Shown: positions 7,215 through 16,602, numbered from the stretch's first letter. The stretch is DNA of 64,000 bases from Nitratireductor alexandrii (GCF_004000215.1 NZ_RBVY01000001.1:62001-126000); one strand, 5' to 3'. Notes: generated from the letters alone by a model not told the origin. Program-made: numbers and translations.

Positions 7215-9647
7215 TCAGGGGTCGGCCGCGCGCGAAGCCGCGTTCGCCGCCCCGTCGGCTTCGGTTTCGGTGTGCGACCGCAAGAGCGCCCGGGCGAGGT
7301 CCTCGACATTGCGCACGGTGATGTCGCGTTGGGGAAACGGGATCTCGATGCCGGCCTTGTTGAGTTCCGCGTAGATCGTGAACAAAAGGTCGGACCGCGC
7401 GGTCAACACGTTGGACACGTCCTTGAGGAAGCAGCGCAGTTCAAAGTCGAGCGAACTGTCGCCGAGCCCCATGAACAGCACCGCCGGCTCGGGATAGGAC
7501 AGCACCATGTCGTTGTCCCTGACCGCGTCGAGCAGGATCTGCCGGGTCTTTTCCAGGTCGCTGCCATAGGCGACGCCGACCGGGACGATCACGCGCCCGG
7601 TCTGCGTGGTCAGCGTCATGTTCTTGACGGTGCCGGCGATCAGGTCCGAATTCGGCACGATGACGTCGTGCCGGTCGAAGGTCTGGATGCGGGTCGAGCG
7701 CACCGCGATCTTGCGCACGATGCCCGAATGCCCCGATACCTCGATCCAGTCGCCCTCCTTGATGGGCCGCTCGACCAGCAGGATGATGCCGGACACGAAG
7801 TTCGACACGATCGCCTGCATGCCGAAGCCGATGCCCACCGACAGCGCGCCGGCGACGATGGCCAGGTTGGAAAGGTCGAGTCCGGCGGCCGACACCGCGA
7901 TCAGCGCCGCCAGCGTGATGCCGGCATAACCGAGCCCGGTCAGCACGGCGTTGCGCCCGCCGCTGTCGAGCCGGGTGCGCGGCAGCACCGTCGTGCCCAG
8001 GAAACGCTGAAGCCAGCGCGTGGTGAAGACGCCGAGCACGAACACGGCGATCAGCGTGAAGACCACGCCGACCGACACTCTGATGCCGGCGATCTCCACG
8101 CCCTGGGTGAGCAGGATCCAGACCTCCGAGATATCGGCGATCCGCGCGCCCCAGATCAGCGCAAAGGCCGGTAGCGAGGCGATCAGCACCAACAGCCCGA
8201 CGGCGAAAGGCAGGAGCGTGACCGCGACCCGCTCATCGGGCTGGTGGCCGCCCAGAAGCCGCGTCACCGTGCCGGTCAGGACGTGGTAGACGGAAAGGCA
8301 GAAGGCCAGCAGCGCCATCGACAACACCATCGGCACCATCGCCTGCCGGGCGATCTGCACGTAACCGGCGACCGAGAACAAGATCGCCAGCGCGGCGGCA
8401 AGCTGCAGCGCGCGCGCGGTCAGCCCGGTCAGGGAGATCGCCGCCTCGTCGCCGGCCGCTTGCGCCGTGCCGGCTTTGTCGGAGCCTTGGGCCGGTGTCC
8501 GCAGCAGGCCCGCCAGCCGCCACAAAAGCAGGCTTCCGGGCACCACGACGATCGCCGCCATCACCGAGCGCGAGGCCGGCGTGAACTGGAAGTCGCGTTC
8601 CATCGCCTCCAGGATGGCATCGAACCCCAGCACCAGGGCGAGGGCGAGCGCGACCCAGGTCGCGCGCATGGCCGTCTGGTCGTCTTGCTCGACGAGCCGG
8701 CGTTCCGGCTGGCTCGGCGCGAACACCGCGTGCGCGAGCCAGTAGGCGATGACCAGCAGCAGCGCCAGCGTGACGGCGACCGCGTCGAGCGATTTGGCCG
8801 ACGGTGGTGCCAGCCGCAGAGACAGGAAGGCGACCGCCAGCAGGCCGGCGCCGGTTGCCGGGAGAACGAGCCGCAGCGCCAGTGCCAGGCCGGTATAGCC
8901 GCGCTTGCGGATGGCGCCCGTCGCCGCGGCGCTCGCGGCTTCGAGGCGGCGCATGGCGCGCGGATGCACGAACACAAGCACGAACAGCCCGATCGCCGAC
9001 AGCAGGCCCGCCAGCGGCAGGCGCTGGCGCATCAGCGCGCCTTGCGTCGGACTGGTGACGATGTCGCCGAGCTCGTCCAGCACGCGCCCCAGATAGGCCG
9101 ACACTTCGCTCAAAGCCGGCAACCAATAGGTCGGCACCAGCGGCGAGGGGTCGCGTGCCAGCAATTCGCTGCGTTGCCGTGCGCGGATCAGCTTGTCGAT
9201 TTCCTCGATCAGCACCTCGGCGCGGTTATGGGCCTGGCGGGCGGTCAGCACCGGCGCGTCGGCGATCGCGATCGCCTCCTGCAGCGCCTTGCGTTGCGTG
9301 GCGATGCGTTCCGGTTCGGCGTCCTTCTCTGCCGGCGGCGGCCCCAGCGCCTCCAGTCTGGCCTTCAGCGTCAGTGTTTCGATATTGCCGCGCTCGATGA
9401 TCTCCAGCGCCTCGCTGCGGGTCGCGGCCACATCGCTCCTGAGGATCTCCAGCGCCTCGTTCGAGGCGCGCGCATTGCGCAGCGTCTCCTCGGCCCTTTC
9501 CGCCGTTTCGTTCCACTCGGCAACGCGCTGCTCGAAGGTTTCCGGCGTATCCTGCGCGTCCGGCGCATTCTGGGCGCGCGCCGGTCCGGCTCCGGCGATC
9601 AGCGCCAGCACCAACACGGTCAGAAAATGCGTGATGAAGCGCGCCAT
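7215..9647 (-). CDS. Large MscS-family mechanosensitive channel with DUF3772 domain
   Basis: An 810-residue protein with signal peptide (MARFITHFLTVLVLALIAGA...PARAQ). An alpha-helical periplasmic DUF3772-like domain follows at about residues 30-190 (ETFEQRVAEWNETAERAEET and later heptad-rich text). Then come about ten membrane helices and a C-terminal MscS core. The core shows GALSVGIGFGMQAIVSNFVS, the pore-lining helix, then ERPIKEGDWIEVSGHSGIV and HDVIVPNSDLIAGTVKNMT of the beta domain. Channels of this type release solutes on membrane tension after osmotic downshift. The ATG at 9647 begins the signal peptide; an upstream in-frame extension of 64 residues looks like promoter sequence. It is divergent from a LysR gene. 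Confidence 0.9.
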   Translation of the reverse strand: MARFITHFLTVLVLALIAGAGPARAQNAPDAQDTPETFEQRVAEWNETAERAEETLRNARASNEALEILRSDVAATRSEALEIIERGNIETLTLKARLEALGPPPAEKDAEPERIATQRKALQEAIAIADAPVLTARQAHNRAEVLIEEIDKLIRARQRSELLARDPSPLVPTYWLPALSEVSAYLGRVLDELGDIVTSPTQGALMRQRLPLAGLLSAIGLFVLVFVHPRAMRRLEAASAAATGAIRKRGYTGLALALRLVLPATGAGLLAVAFLSLRLAPPSAKSLDAVAVTLALLLVIAYWLAHAVFAPSQPERRLVEQDDQTAMRATWVALALALVLGFDAILEAMERDFQFTPASRSVMAAIVVVPGSLLLWRLAGLLRTPAQGSDKAGTAQAAGDEAAISLTGLTARALQLAAALAILFSVAGYVQIARQAMVPMVLSMALLAFCLSVYHVLTGTVTRLLGGHQPDERVAVTLLPFAVGLLVLIASLPAFALIWGARIADISEVWILLTQGVEIAGIRVSVGVVFTLIAVFVLGVFTTRWLQRFLGTTVLPRTRLDSGGRNAVLTGLGYAGITLAALIAVSAAGLDLSNLAIVAGALSVGIGFGMQAIVSNFVSGIILLVERPIKEGDWIEVSGHSGIVRKIAVRSTRIQTFDRHDVIVPNSDLIAGTVKNMTLTTQTGRVIVPVGVAYGSDLEKTRQILLDAVRDNDMVLSYPEPAVLFMGLGDSSLDFELRCFLKDVSNVLTARSDLLFTIYAELNKAGIEIPFPQRDITVRNVEDLARALLRSHTETEADGAANAASRAADP

Positions 9648-9733
9648 GCGATCCTCGGTTCCCCCCGATGGCCGATATTGGCCCGATTTTGCCGCCGCGA
9701 ACAAGTCGGTTGGTCCACGGCGCCGAGAGATTG

Positions 9734-9754
9734 GCACAAAGTCGAACTTTGTGC
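9734..9754. promoter_or_regulatory. Perfect palindrome in the MscS/LysR divergent spacer
   Basis: GCACAAAGT and ACTTTGTGC flank the three bases CGA, giving a perfect 9-3-9 inverted repeat. It lies 87 bases before the channel start and 163 bases before the LysR start. It is a candidate operator; whether LysR binds it is not known. Confidence 0.5.
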
Positions 9755-9916
9755 GCAGCGGTGGCCATGGTGTATTTCTGCATGGTTCGGGAGACTGGAT
9801 TTGCTTTTGACAGAGGCGATGGCGCAGGCGCGCGGGCAAGGTAGCCAGGGAGGCAAAATCCCGCCAAGCGGCCCCGGCGGCCCCGTCTTTTCTGACGGCC
9901 GGCCTGGTTTGCGGCC

Positions 9917-10804
9917 ATGAACCGGCACAGGGCGAACATGCGCGCCCTCGAGATTTTCGAGGCCGTTTCCCGACACGAATCGATCCATGGGGCTGCCGCC
10001 GAGTTGGGCGTCACCCAGAGCGCGGTCAGCCACCAGATCCGCAAGTTGACCGAGGTGGTGGGCGAAAGGGTCGTGGTCCGTTCGGGGCGCGGCATCATGC
10101 TCACCCCGGCCGGCCGGCGCCTCGCGGCCAAGCTGCAGGTGGCCTTCACCCAGATCGAGCGCTCGCTGGCGGAAGTGGTGGGCACCGACCGCGACGTGTT
10201 GCGGCTGGCGATCTGCAGCAGTTTTGCGCCCGGATGGCTGATCGGGCGGCTCGGCAGTTTTTTTGCCGCGCATCCCGAGATCGATCTGCAATTGCGCATG
10301 TATGCCCAGGACCCCGAACTCACCGACGCCGTCGCCGACGCCTTCGTGACCACCCTCCCCACGGAGCGGGGGTTTTGGGCGATGCAGCTTCAGGCCGAAA
10401 AGCTGATCGCGGTCGCGCCCGCGCCCGAAAGCCGGTTCGCGTCGCAATCCCTGCCCTTGGTCACCACCACGCTCGATCCGCTGCGCCTGGGCGATGACTG
10501 GATCGCCTGGTCGAGAATCGCCGGCGTGGCGTTGACGGACATCCACACCGGCCGCTGGTTGCAGACGTCGCACTACCTGCTCGCGCTGGAAATGGCCAAG
10601 AACGGACTCGGTATGGCGCTTGTCCCCGATTTCCTGGCCGCGCGTGATATCGAAGCGGGCCGGCTCAGGGCGCTGTCGCCGGCGCGGCTGCCGACCGAGG
10701 AGGATTATTACTTGTGCATCAAGGCCGCGCGGCGCGACGAGACGGCTCTGCGGGCTTTCGAGGCCTGGTTCCGGCGGCAGATCGCCGAAACCGGCGGGTC
10801 ATGA
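9917..10804 (+). CDS. LysR-family transcriptional regulator (GcvA-like)
   Basis: A 295-residue protein of standard LysR length. The N-terminal winged helix-turn-helix reads RALEIFEAVSRHESIHGAAA, ELGVTQSAVSHQIRKLTEVV, then VVVRSGRGIMLTPAGRRLAA. The C-terminal ligand-binding domain has a GcvA-like pattern (WLIGRLGSFFAAHPEIDLQL; LLALEMAKNGLGMALVPDFL). It probably senses a small metabolite and controls itself and a neighbour. The gene is divergent from the MscS channel across a 269-base spacer that contains a palindrome. An ATG seven codons downstream is a possible alternative start. Confidence 0.9.
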   Translation: MNRHRANMRALEIFEAVSRHESIHGAAAELGVTQSAVSHQIRKLTEVVGERVVVRSGRGIMLTPAGRRLAAKLQVAFTQIERSLAEVVGTDRDVLRLAICSSFAPGWLIGRLGSFFAAHPEIDLQLRMYAQDPELTDAVADAFVTTLPTERGFWAMQLQAEKLIAVAPAPESRFASQSLPLVTTTLDPLRLGDDWIAWSRIAGVALTDIHTGRWLQTSHYLLALEMAKNGLGMALVPDFLAARDIEAGRLRALSPARLPTEEDYYLCIKAARRDETALRAFEAWFRRQIAETGGS

Positions 10805-10945
10805 GGCAAAATCAACAATGATTATCAGAACTCATTGGACCTTAATCGATTTATGGGCCGTAATGAAAGCGAATAGAGGGTGTGCAAACGTTCGTGACGG
10901 CCGCGCCAGACGGCCGAACGGCGTCGACTCGATGGGAGAATCGAA

Positions 10946-11947
10946 ATGAGCGGAGCTGGCCCACATGGCCTGACCCGTCGCCACTTCCTTGCCGGTGGAG
11001 CGGTCGCTGCGGGTGCGTTTTTCGGTGCCGAAGGCATTGCCAAGGAAGTTCTCAAGGAAATCCACGAATTGCAGCCGGGCGAGTTCACCTGGCATCCCGA
11101 CCGCCAGCCGGATGGTCCGGTCGCCGTGGTCGTGTCGCTGCCCGAGCAGCTTGTCCATGTCTATCGCAACGGCGTGCGCATCGCGGTCTCGACCTGTTCG
11201 ACGGGCAAGAAGGGCCACGGCACGCCGACGGGCGTGTTCGTCGTCCTGCAGAAGGACAAGCACCATCGCTCCTCGACCTACAACAACGCGCCGATGCCCA
11301 ATATGAACCGGCTCACCTGGTCCGGGATCGCCCTGCATGCCGGCAAGCTGCCCGGTTATCCGGCCTCGCATGGCTGCATACGCCTGCCCTTGGACTTTTC
11401 CGCGAAACTCTTCACCATCACCCATCTCGGCACGCCGGTGATCATCTCCGGCGCCCATTCCGATCCCTGGGAGCTGAAACATCCCGGCATGGTGCTTAGC
11501 GGCTATGCCGAACACGAATTCGAAAAGATCGAAGCGACCCTCAAGGGCAAGAAGCATCCCAAGGACTGGACCGAGGCCGAAGCCCATCCCGTGACGTCGG
11601 TGATCGCCTCATCGTCCGGCAACGAGATTTTGCTGGTGGAAAACGGCGAGGTCCTGACCACGGGACGTCTGACGATCAAGGGCAATGGCAAACTCGGCAA
11701 TCATGTTTTCGTCCTGCAGGGCGCGCATGGCGGGTCGCAGGGCATGCATTGGGCCGGTATCAGTCACAACAGGGAAGGTGTTGGCGCCTTCGCGCGCGAG
11801 GAAGACGTGCTTGTGCGTCTGACCGCCGATCATGCCTTCGTCACCAAGATGGGCGCACGCATGCACCCCGGTATGACGATGGTCGTCACCGACGCGCCGC
11901 TCCATCCCGAAACAAGGTCGGGCAAGGACTTCGTCATCATGTCGTGA
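10946..11947 (+). CDS. L,D-transpeptidase (YkuD domain) with twin-arginine signal
   Basis: A 333-residue exported protein. The twin-arginine signal is TRRHFLAGGAVAAGAFFG at residues about 10-27. A YkuD catalytic domain spans about 55-175, with LHAGKLPGYPASHGCIRLP giving the conserved H and the S/T-H-G-C motif; the nucleophile is C144. These enzymes make 3-3 cross-links in peptidoglycan or attach proteins to it. The region after about residue 180 is extra, with a second beta-rich stretch (EILLVENGEVLTTGRLTIKG) of unknown role. It opens the envelope-related block that extends to 19376. The ATG follows GGGAGAATCGAA. Confidence 0.9.
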   Translation: MSGAGPHGLTRRHFLAGGAVAAGAFFGAEGIAKEVLKEIHELQPGEFTWHPDRQPDGPVAVVVSLPEQLVHVYRNGVRIAVSTCSTGKKGHGTPTGVFVVLQKDKHHRSSTYNNAPMPNMNRLTWSGIALHAGKLPGYPASHGCIRLPLDFSAKLFTITHLGTPVIISGAHSDPWELKHPGMVLSGYAEHEFEKIEATLKGKKHPKDWTEAEAHPVTSVIASSSGNEILLVENGEVLTTGRLTIKGNGKLGNHVFVLQGAHGGSQGMHWAGISHNREGVGAFAREEDVLVRLTADHAFVTKMGARMHPGMTMVVTDAPLHPETRSGKDFVIMS

Positions 11948-12067
11948 GCGGGCCGCGCTTGGCCGCGATGGCGGCGCGCGGCAGCCGTCCGTCGGCCCCG
12001 CGCAGTGCGGTGGCGCACGACTTCCAATCGTTCTGGCCGGCCTGTCCGGCAAACCGTGGAGAAAGCG

Positions 12068-12397
12068 ATGTCCAGCGTCTTGATAAGGTTTTTCGTTGCG
12101 GGAGCGCTCGCGTTTTCGTTCGCCTCCCCGGCGCTCGCCCAGAAAAGGCACCATTCGAAGAACGAATCGCGGACCGCGGCGGCGGTGGTCGGCGGCCTTT
12201 TGGTCGGCGCGGCCGCGCTTGCCGCCTCCTCGCGCCACCATCGCCATCGCCACCATTATGAGTCCCGTCGGGCTGTGCGCGCGTCCCACGCGCCTTTCAG
12301 TCCGGCCCCGCGCATCACCTGCTATCCGGCGCAGCGGAGCTGCTATCGCGCCAATGGCCGCTACGCCCCGCGCTGGACGCGGCGCCTGTATCGCTAG
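12068..12397 (+). CDS. Small secreted basic His/Arg-rich protein, unknown function
   Basis: A 109-residue protein with a clear Sec signal (SSVLIRFFVAGALAFSFASP, cleavage after ALAQ near residue 25). The mature part has a glycine/alanine-rich hydrophobic stretch (AAAVVGGLLVGAAALAASS) and a histidine/arginine-rich segment (RHHRHRHHYESRR). Two cysteines (TCYPAQRSCYR) may form a disulfide. GGAGAAAG precedes the ATG at 12068, which is preferred over an upstream start. The product resembles no family I can name; basic periplasmic proteins of this kind often sit at the cell surface or bind metal, but that is guesswork. Confidence 0.65.
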   Translation: MSSVLIRFFVAGALAFSFASPALAQKRHHSKNESRTAAAVVGGLLVGAAALAASSRHHRHRHHYESRRAVRASHAPFSPAPRITCYPAQRSCYRANGRYAPRWTRRLYR

Positions 12398-12403
12398 ACG
12401 AGG

Positions 12404-12856
12404 ATGGGGATCATGAAATCGAAGCCTTTTGCAATGACGGTGGCCTGCGCGTTTGCGGTCCTGTCCATGGCCGCGCCGGCCGCGGCTATCAACGATGAAG
12501 GGGCCTTCGTGCGCGCCCATGCCCTCGATCTGCTCGAGGACAAGCTGACCGACGACCAGTTCACCGGGCTGCAATTGCTCGCCCATCAGGCCGCCATAGC
12601 CTCGGTCTGCGTCGGCTTCGAACTGGACGAGACGCGCTTTCTCGAAAAGTTCGGCGCGCTCGCCCACGAATCCGAAGCCGAGATGTCGGACGAGCAGAAA
12701 CAATATTTCGAGCGCCACCTGCTGGTCGTCTACGGCATCCTGATCGGCGGCGAACTGGCCACGGCCGCCGAAGATCCGGGCGAGACCTGCCACGAGGCCG
12801 CCGAGGCGCGGGCCGACCCCGAGTTTGCCGAAGAGCAGGTCTGGGCGTCGGAATAG
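12404..12856 (+). CDS. Secreted alpha-helical protein, unknown function
   Basis: A 150-residue protein, or 147 from an ATG at 12413. It has a signal peptide (AMTVACAFAVLSMAAPAAA) and an acidic, mostly helical mature chain. Two cysteines (SVCVGFELDE and GETCHEA) could form one disulfide. It starts six bases after the stop of the preceding small gene and is probably cotranscribed with it. I do not recognise the family. The context of exported cell-wall proteins suggests a periplasmic role. Confidence 0.7.
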   Translation: MGIMKSKPFAMTVACAFAVLSMAAPAAAINDEGAFVRAHALDLLEDKLTDDQFTGLQLLAHQAAIASVCVGFELDETRFLEKFGALAHESEAEMSDEQKQYFERHLLVVYGILIGGELATAAEDPGETCHEAAEARADPEFAEEQVWASE

Positions 12857-12965
12857 AGAATGGGTGTCGCCGCGCTGCGCTGGCCGACGCGGTGCCCAGA
12901 CCGTCATTGCGGCCAGGACCGCGAGCGAGGCGGCGCGCAGGTAAGGATTGCAAAAGGGGCTGACG

Positions 12966-13754
12966 ATGCATGAAAGTCCCGCGCCGGTCGCGGCTTCGCA
13001 GCGTTTTGCCTGGCTGGAACGTCCTGGCGACGATTTTCCCTATTACCGGGGGCGGCCGGTCGCGATTTCGGCCGCTGGGTGGTGGGTCGTCATGGTCGGT
13101 GTCGTCGCGGGGTTCGCGGTCTTCGTCTATCCGCCGCCCTTCCTGCGCGGCCAGTTTTCCGGTTTCGTGCCGGCTGCTCTTTATGCCGCGATCCCGCTTG
13201 CCGCGCTGGCCTTCGTCGCCGGTCGCGCTTGGACGGCGATCTTTCGTCCGCTGCGGGGGCGCGATTTCCTGTTGATGGCTGGCTTCGCCGTTCTCAACAT
13301 CGCCGTGACGCTCGTCGTCGGCGCGATCATGGTCAACCTGATGCAGACCACGGCCAACGAGGTCGTCGCCGATGCCGGCGCCCTGCAGGGCGCCGGGCTG
13401 TGGCTGTTTTTCGCGCGCACGGCCGTGCAGCTGCTCGGCGAGGAGGTCATGTCGATCCTGCCTTTCCTGGCCGTGCTCGCCTGGCTCACGGGGCGCGGCA
13501 TGGGTCGCAGGGCCGCGGTCGTCGTGGCGACGCTGGCGGCGGCGGTCATTTTCGCCGCCGCGCATCTGCCGACCTATGGCTGGAACGTCGCCCAGGCGCT
13601 GATGGGCGTCGGGATGGCGCGCATCGTGCTTTTGCTGCCCTATATCGTCACCAAGAATATCTGGGTGTCGACCGGCGCCCATATCCTGAACGACTGGGCG
13701 ATCTTCGCCGTCTCCATCCTGGGTGCGGCGGGGGTGGCCGGAGACGGCGGGTGA
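12966..13754 (+). CDS. CPBP-family intramembrane protease-like protein
   Basis: A 262-residue membrane protein with about seven hydrophobic segments. The CPBP (Abi/CAAX protease) signature is present: the EE pair in LGEEVMSILPFLAVL, the conserved histidine in FAAAHLPTYGWN, and a third motif with H..N in GAHILNDWAIF. These glutamic intramembrane proteases cleave prenylated or membrane proteins; many bacterial members protect against bacteriocins or have unknown roles. The ATG at 12966 follows AAAAGGGG and is preferred to an in-frame TTG 18 bases upstream. Confidence 0.8.
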   Translation: MHESPAPVAASQRFAWLERPGDDFPYYRGRPVAISAAGWWVVMVGVVAGFAVFVYPPPFLRGQFSGFVPAALYAAIPLAALAFVAGRAWTAIFRPLRGRDFLLMAGFAVLNIAVTLVVGAIMVNLMQTTANEVVADAGALQGAGLWLFFARTAVQLLGEEVMSILPFLAVLAWLTGRGMGRRAAVVVATLAAAVIFAAAHLPTYGWNVAQALMGVGMARIVLLLPYIVTKNIWVSTGAHILNDWAIFAVSILGAAGVAGDGG

Positions 13755-13833
13755 GGCGGGCTGGACCCTCCACGCGCGGCACGGTCCGAGACCGGCGTCG
13801 GTGCGGACGACGAACCGGGACGAGGAGAGCTGC

Positions 13834-14496
13834 ATGACACATATCCGAGATTGGCGTTTTTTCGCCGGACGCGGGCGCCGGCTCGCCTTTGCCGTCTTCT
13901 GCGCCCCGGCGCTTTTTGCCGGCAACGTTCCGGCGCTGGCCCAGGACGGCCCGTCCTTCGACTGCGCCGAGGCGCAAAGCGCGGCCGAGAAGCTGGTTTG
14001 CGGCGATGCCGAACTGGCCGCGCTCGACCGGTTGCTGGCGGATCGCTTCGCTGCGGCGCTCGCGGCGGTTCGCACGCTCGACGCCGGCGCGACGGAAGCC
14101 GAAGACGAACTTCACGCCTATCAGCGGGGTTGGGTCAAGGGGCGCGACGAATGCTGGAAGGCCGAGGACCAGCGCGCCTGCGTCGAAGGCAGTTATCTGC
14201 GCCGCGATGGCGAACTGGTCGCCCGCTTCCTGCTCGAAAGCCCGACCGCCACCACCGCCTGGCAATGCGGCGACAGCCCGGCCAACGAGGTGGTCACCAT
14301 GTTCTTCGACACGCAGTTGCCGTCCGTCCGTTTCGAGCGCGGCGACAGCGTCGACACCGGCTCGCTGGTGCCGAGCGGTTCGGGGGCGAAATATGAAGGC
14401 AGCTTCGGCCGCTCGATCTGGATCAAGGGCGAGCGGGCGACCTATCGCGACCCCGACCCGGACGGCGCCGAATATGAATGCAGGGCCACGAACTGA
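13834..14496 (+). CDS. Secreted LprI-like / MliC-like lysozyme-inhibitor protein
   Basis: A 220-residue exported protein with a signal ending near ALAQ at about residue 35. The first part of the mature chain has an LprI (DUF1311) pattern: FDCAEAQSAAEKLVCGDAEL, then LHAYQRGWVKGRDECW. The C-terminal part (about 145-220) resembles the MliC domain that blocks C-type lysozyme, with the hallmark PSGSGAKYEGSFGRSIWIKG, an AWQC at its start and YECRAT at its end. Both domain types are linked to lysozyme resistance in other bacteria. The ATG follows GAGGAGAGC. Function is inferred from motifs. Confidence 0.8.
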   Translation: MTHIRDWRFFAGRGRRLAFAVFCAPALFAGNVPALAQDGPSFDCAEAQSAAEKLVCGDAELAALDRLLADRFAAALAAVRTLDAGATEAEDELHAYQRGWVKGRDECWKAEDQRACVEGSYLRRDGELVARFLLESPTATTAWQCGDSPANEVVTMFFDTQLPSVRFERGDSVDTGSLVPSGSGAKYEGSFGRSIWIKGERATYRDPDPDGAEYECRATN

Positions 14497-14506
14497 GGAG
14501 GCCGTG

Positions 14507-16573
14507 ATGTCCCGTTTTGCCGCCGTGCTTCTGTCTGGAGCCGCCTATGCCGCGCTGTGCGGGACCACGGTTGCGCAGGAACTGCCGCCGCTCGGTCCCG
14601 ACGATCTGATGTTTTCGGTCGAAAACATGGATACCGGCGTCGATCCCAGCCAGGATTTCTACCGGTACGCCTCCGGCAGATGGCTCGACCGGATCGAGCG
14701 GCCGTCGGACCGCGCCTCCTGGGGCGTGTTCGAGATCATGACCGAGCGCCTGATCAAGCAGATGGCCGCCGCCGCGGCCGAGGCGGGGCGGGCAGCCGCC
14801 GGTGCGCCCAAGGGCAGCGCCGTGCAGCTCGTGGGCGATTTCTACAACGCCTATATGGATGTCGAGGCGATCGACGCGGCCGGCATCGGGCCGGTGCGCG
14901 GCCTGCTCGACCGGATCGAGACGATCGCCTCGTTGGACGACATGACCCGTTTCATGGCCGAGCAGGCGGTGATCGCGGGGCCGAGCCTGTTTGCCGTGGT
15001 CGCGCCGAGCTCCGACCCCGCCGACAGCAAGCGCTACGCGATGTTCGTCGCGGGCCAAAGCTTCGGCGTCGACGACAAATTTCTCGACATCTACCGCAAT
15101 GCGCAGGGCGACCCGCGGGTGGACGCCTATCGCACCTATGTCGAAGACGTCATGACGATTGCCGGTTATGCGCCCGCCGATGCGGCCCGCATCGCGGAGA
15201 CCACGCTTGAGATCGAATTCGCGCTCTATGCCGGATTGCTGACACCGGAGGAGGCCAACGATCCGCGCAACCGCTATACCAAAAAGACCTATGACGAGGT
15301 GCAGGCGCTGATCCCCGCGCTCGATCTCGAGCTCTACCTGGACACGGTCGGCTTCGCCAAGCCGGATGTGTTCTACATGTTCGAGCCGCGCGCCCTGCAG
15401 GCCCTTGCCGAGCTCTGGCGCACCACGTCGCTCGGCGCGCTCAAGGACTATGCCGCGTTTCGTGTCGTCGACAATTACAGGCCCTTCCTGACCACGGCGC
15501 TTGACGCGCCGGCAAAGGCGCTCGATCTCGCCCTCCTCGGCGCCAGCGCCGACCGTCCGCGACAGGACCGTCTCTACCGGCTCTTCATCGACACGCTCGG
15601 CCACCCGGCTTCCCGGATCTATGTCGACGCCCATTTTTCCGAGGAGACCAGGGCCGACGTGCTCGACATGGTCGAGCGTATTCACGCGGTGTTCCGCTCC
15701 CGCATCAAGACCCGCGAATGGTTGTCGGAAGAGACCCGCGCACAGGCGCTCGAGAAGGTCGCCAAATTCTATTACAAGGTCGGCTATCCGGACACATGGA
15801 TCGATTTCTCGAGCGTCGATATCGGCCCCGACCCGGTTGCCAATATGATGAATCTCGGTGCCTTCTCGATGGCCCGCCTCGCCGAGAAGCTCAAACGTCC
15901 GGTCGAGCACGACGAATTCAACGCCTCTTCGACGCTGCCGATCGTGGTCAATGCGGCCTACAACCCCTCGATCAACGGCTTCGAGGTGTCGGCGGCGATC
16001 GTGCAGCCGCCGGCCTATGCGCACGACATGGATGCGCCGCTGCGTTTTTGCCGCACCGGCGCGATCATCGGCCACGAAATGACCCATGGTTTCGACAGCG
16101 GCGGCCGGCTTTATGACGCGATCGGCAATTTCCGCGACTGGTGGACGCCGCAGGATGCCGAGGCCTTCGAGGCCGAGGCGCAGAAACTCATCGACCAGGC
16201 CAATGCCTTCGAGGTTTTGCCTGGCCTTCATGCCAACGGTCCGCTGAATGTCAGGGAGAACATGGCCGATGTCGGCGGGATCACCTTCGCCTACGAGGCG
16301 TTGATGACCTATCTCGACGAACATCCGCAGGAAAATGTCGAGATCGACGGCTTCACGCCGGCGCAGCGCTGCTTCCTGGGCTGGGCCCAGCTTTGGACGA
16401 TGAAGGCGGCCGAACCCTATTTGCGCGCCATCGTCGCCGGCAACGGCCATCCGCCGAATTTCTACCGCACCGTTGCCGCGCTCCAACATGTCGACGCCTT
16501 CTACGAGGCTTTCGGGATCGAGGAGGGCGATCCGATGTGGCTGCCGCCGGCCAAGCGGGTCCATGCATGGTGA
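14507..16573 (+). CDS. M13-family zinc metallopeptidase (PepO/neprilysin-like)
   Basis: A 688-residue protein of normal M13 length with an N-terminal signal (MSRFAAVLLSGAAYAALCG). The mature chain opens with the M13_N pattern DPSQDFYRYASGRWLDR. The zinc motif HEXXH is IIGHEMTHGFDSGG, with H523, E524 and H527. The second motif ENMADVGGITFAY holds the third zinc ligand and an aspartate. An upstream NAAYNPSINGFE segment corresponds to the family's substrate-binding NAFY strand. These enzymes cut short peptides in the periplasm. The gene starts 10 bases after the preceding stop, in the same operon. A reading frame extending upstream across the previous gene was rejected as a shadow. Confidence 0.92.
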   Translation: MSRFAAVLLSGAAYAALCGTTVAQELPPLGPDDLMFSVENMDTGVDPSQDFYRYASGRWLDRIERPSDRASWGVFEIMTERLIKQMAAAAAEAGRAAAGAPKGSAVQLVGDFYNAYMDVEAIDAAGIGPVRGLLDRIETIASLDDMTRFMAEQAVIAGPSLFAVVAPSSDPADSKRYAMFVAGQSFGVDDKFLDIYRNAQGDPRVDAYRTYVEDVMTIAGYAPADAARIAETTLEIEFALYAGLLTPEEANDPRNRYTKKTYDEVQALIPALDLELYLDTVGFAKPDVFYMFEPRALQALAELWRTTSLGALKDYAAFRVVDNYRPFLTTALDAPAKALDLALLGASADRPRQDRLYRLFIDTLGHPASRIYVDAHFSEETRADVLDMVERIHAVFRSRIKTREWLSEETRAQALEKVAKFYYKVGYPDTWIDFSSVDIGPDPVANMMNLGAFSMARLAEKLKRPVEHDEFNASSTLPIVVNAAYNPSINGFEVSAAIVQPPAYAHDMDAPLRFCRTGAIIGHEMTHGFDSGGRLYDAIGNFRDWWTPQDAEAFEAEAQKLIDQANAFEVLPGLHANGPLNVRENMADVGGITFAYEALMTYLDEHPQENVEIDGFTPAQRCFLGWAQLWTMKAAEPYLRAIVAGNGHPPNFYRTVAALQHVDAFYEAFGIEEGDPMWLPPAKRVHAW

Positions 16574-16602
16574 GACGGCTTTTTGAAGGAGACAGCGCAG
16601 AC

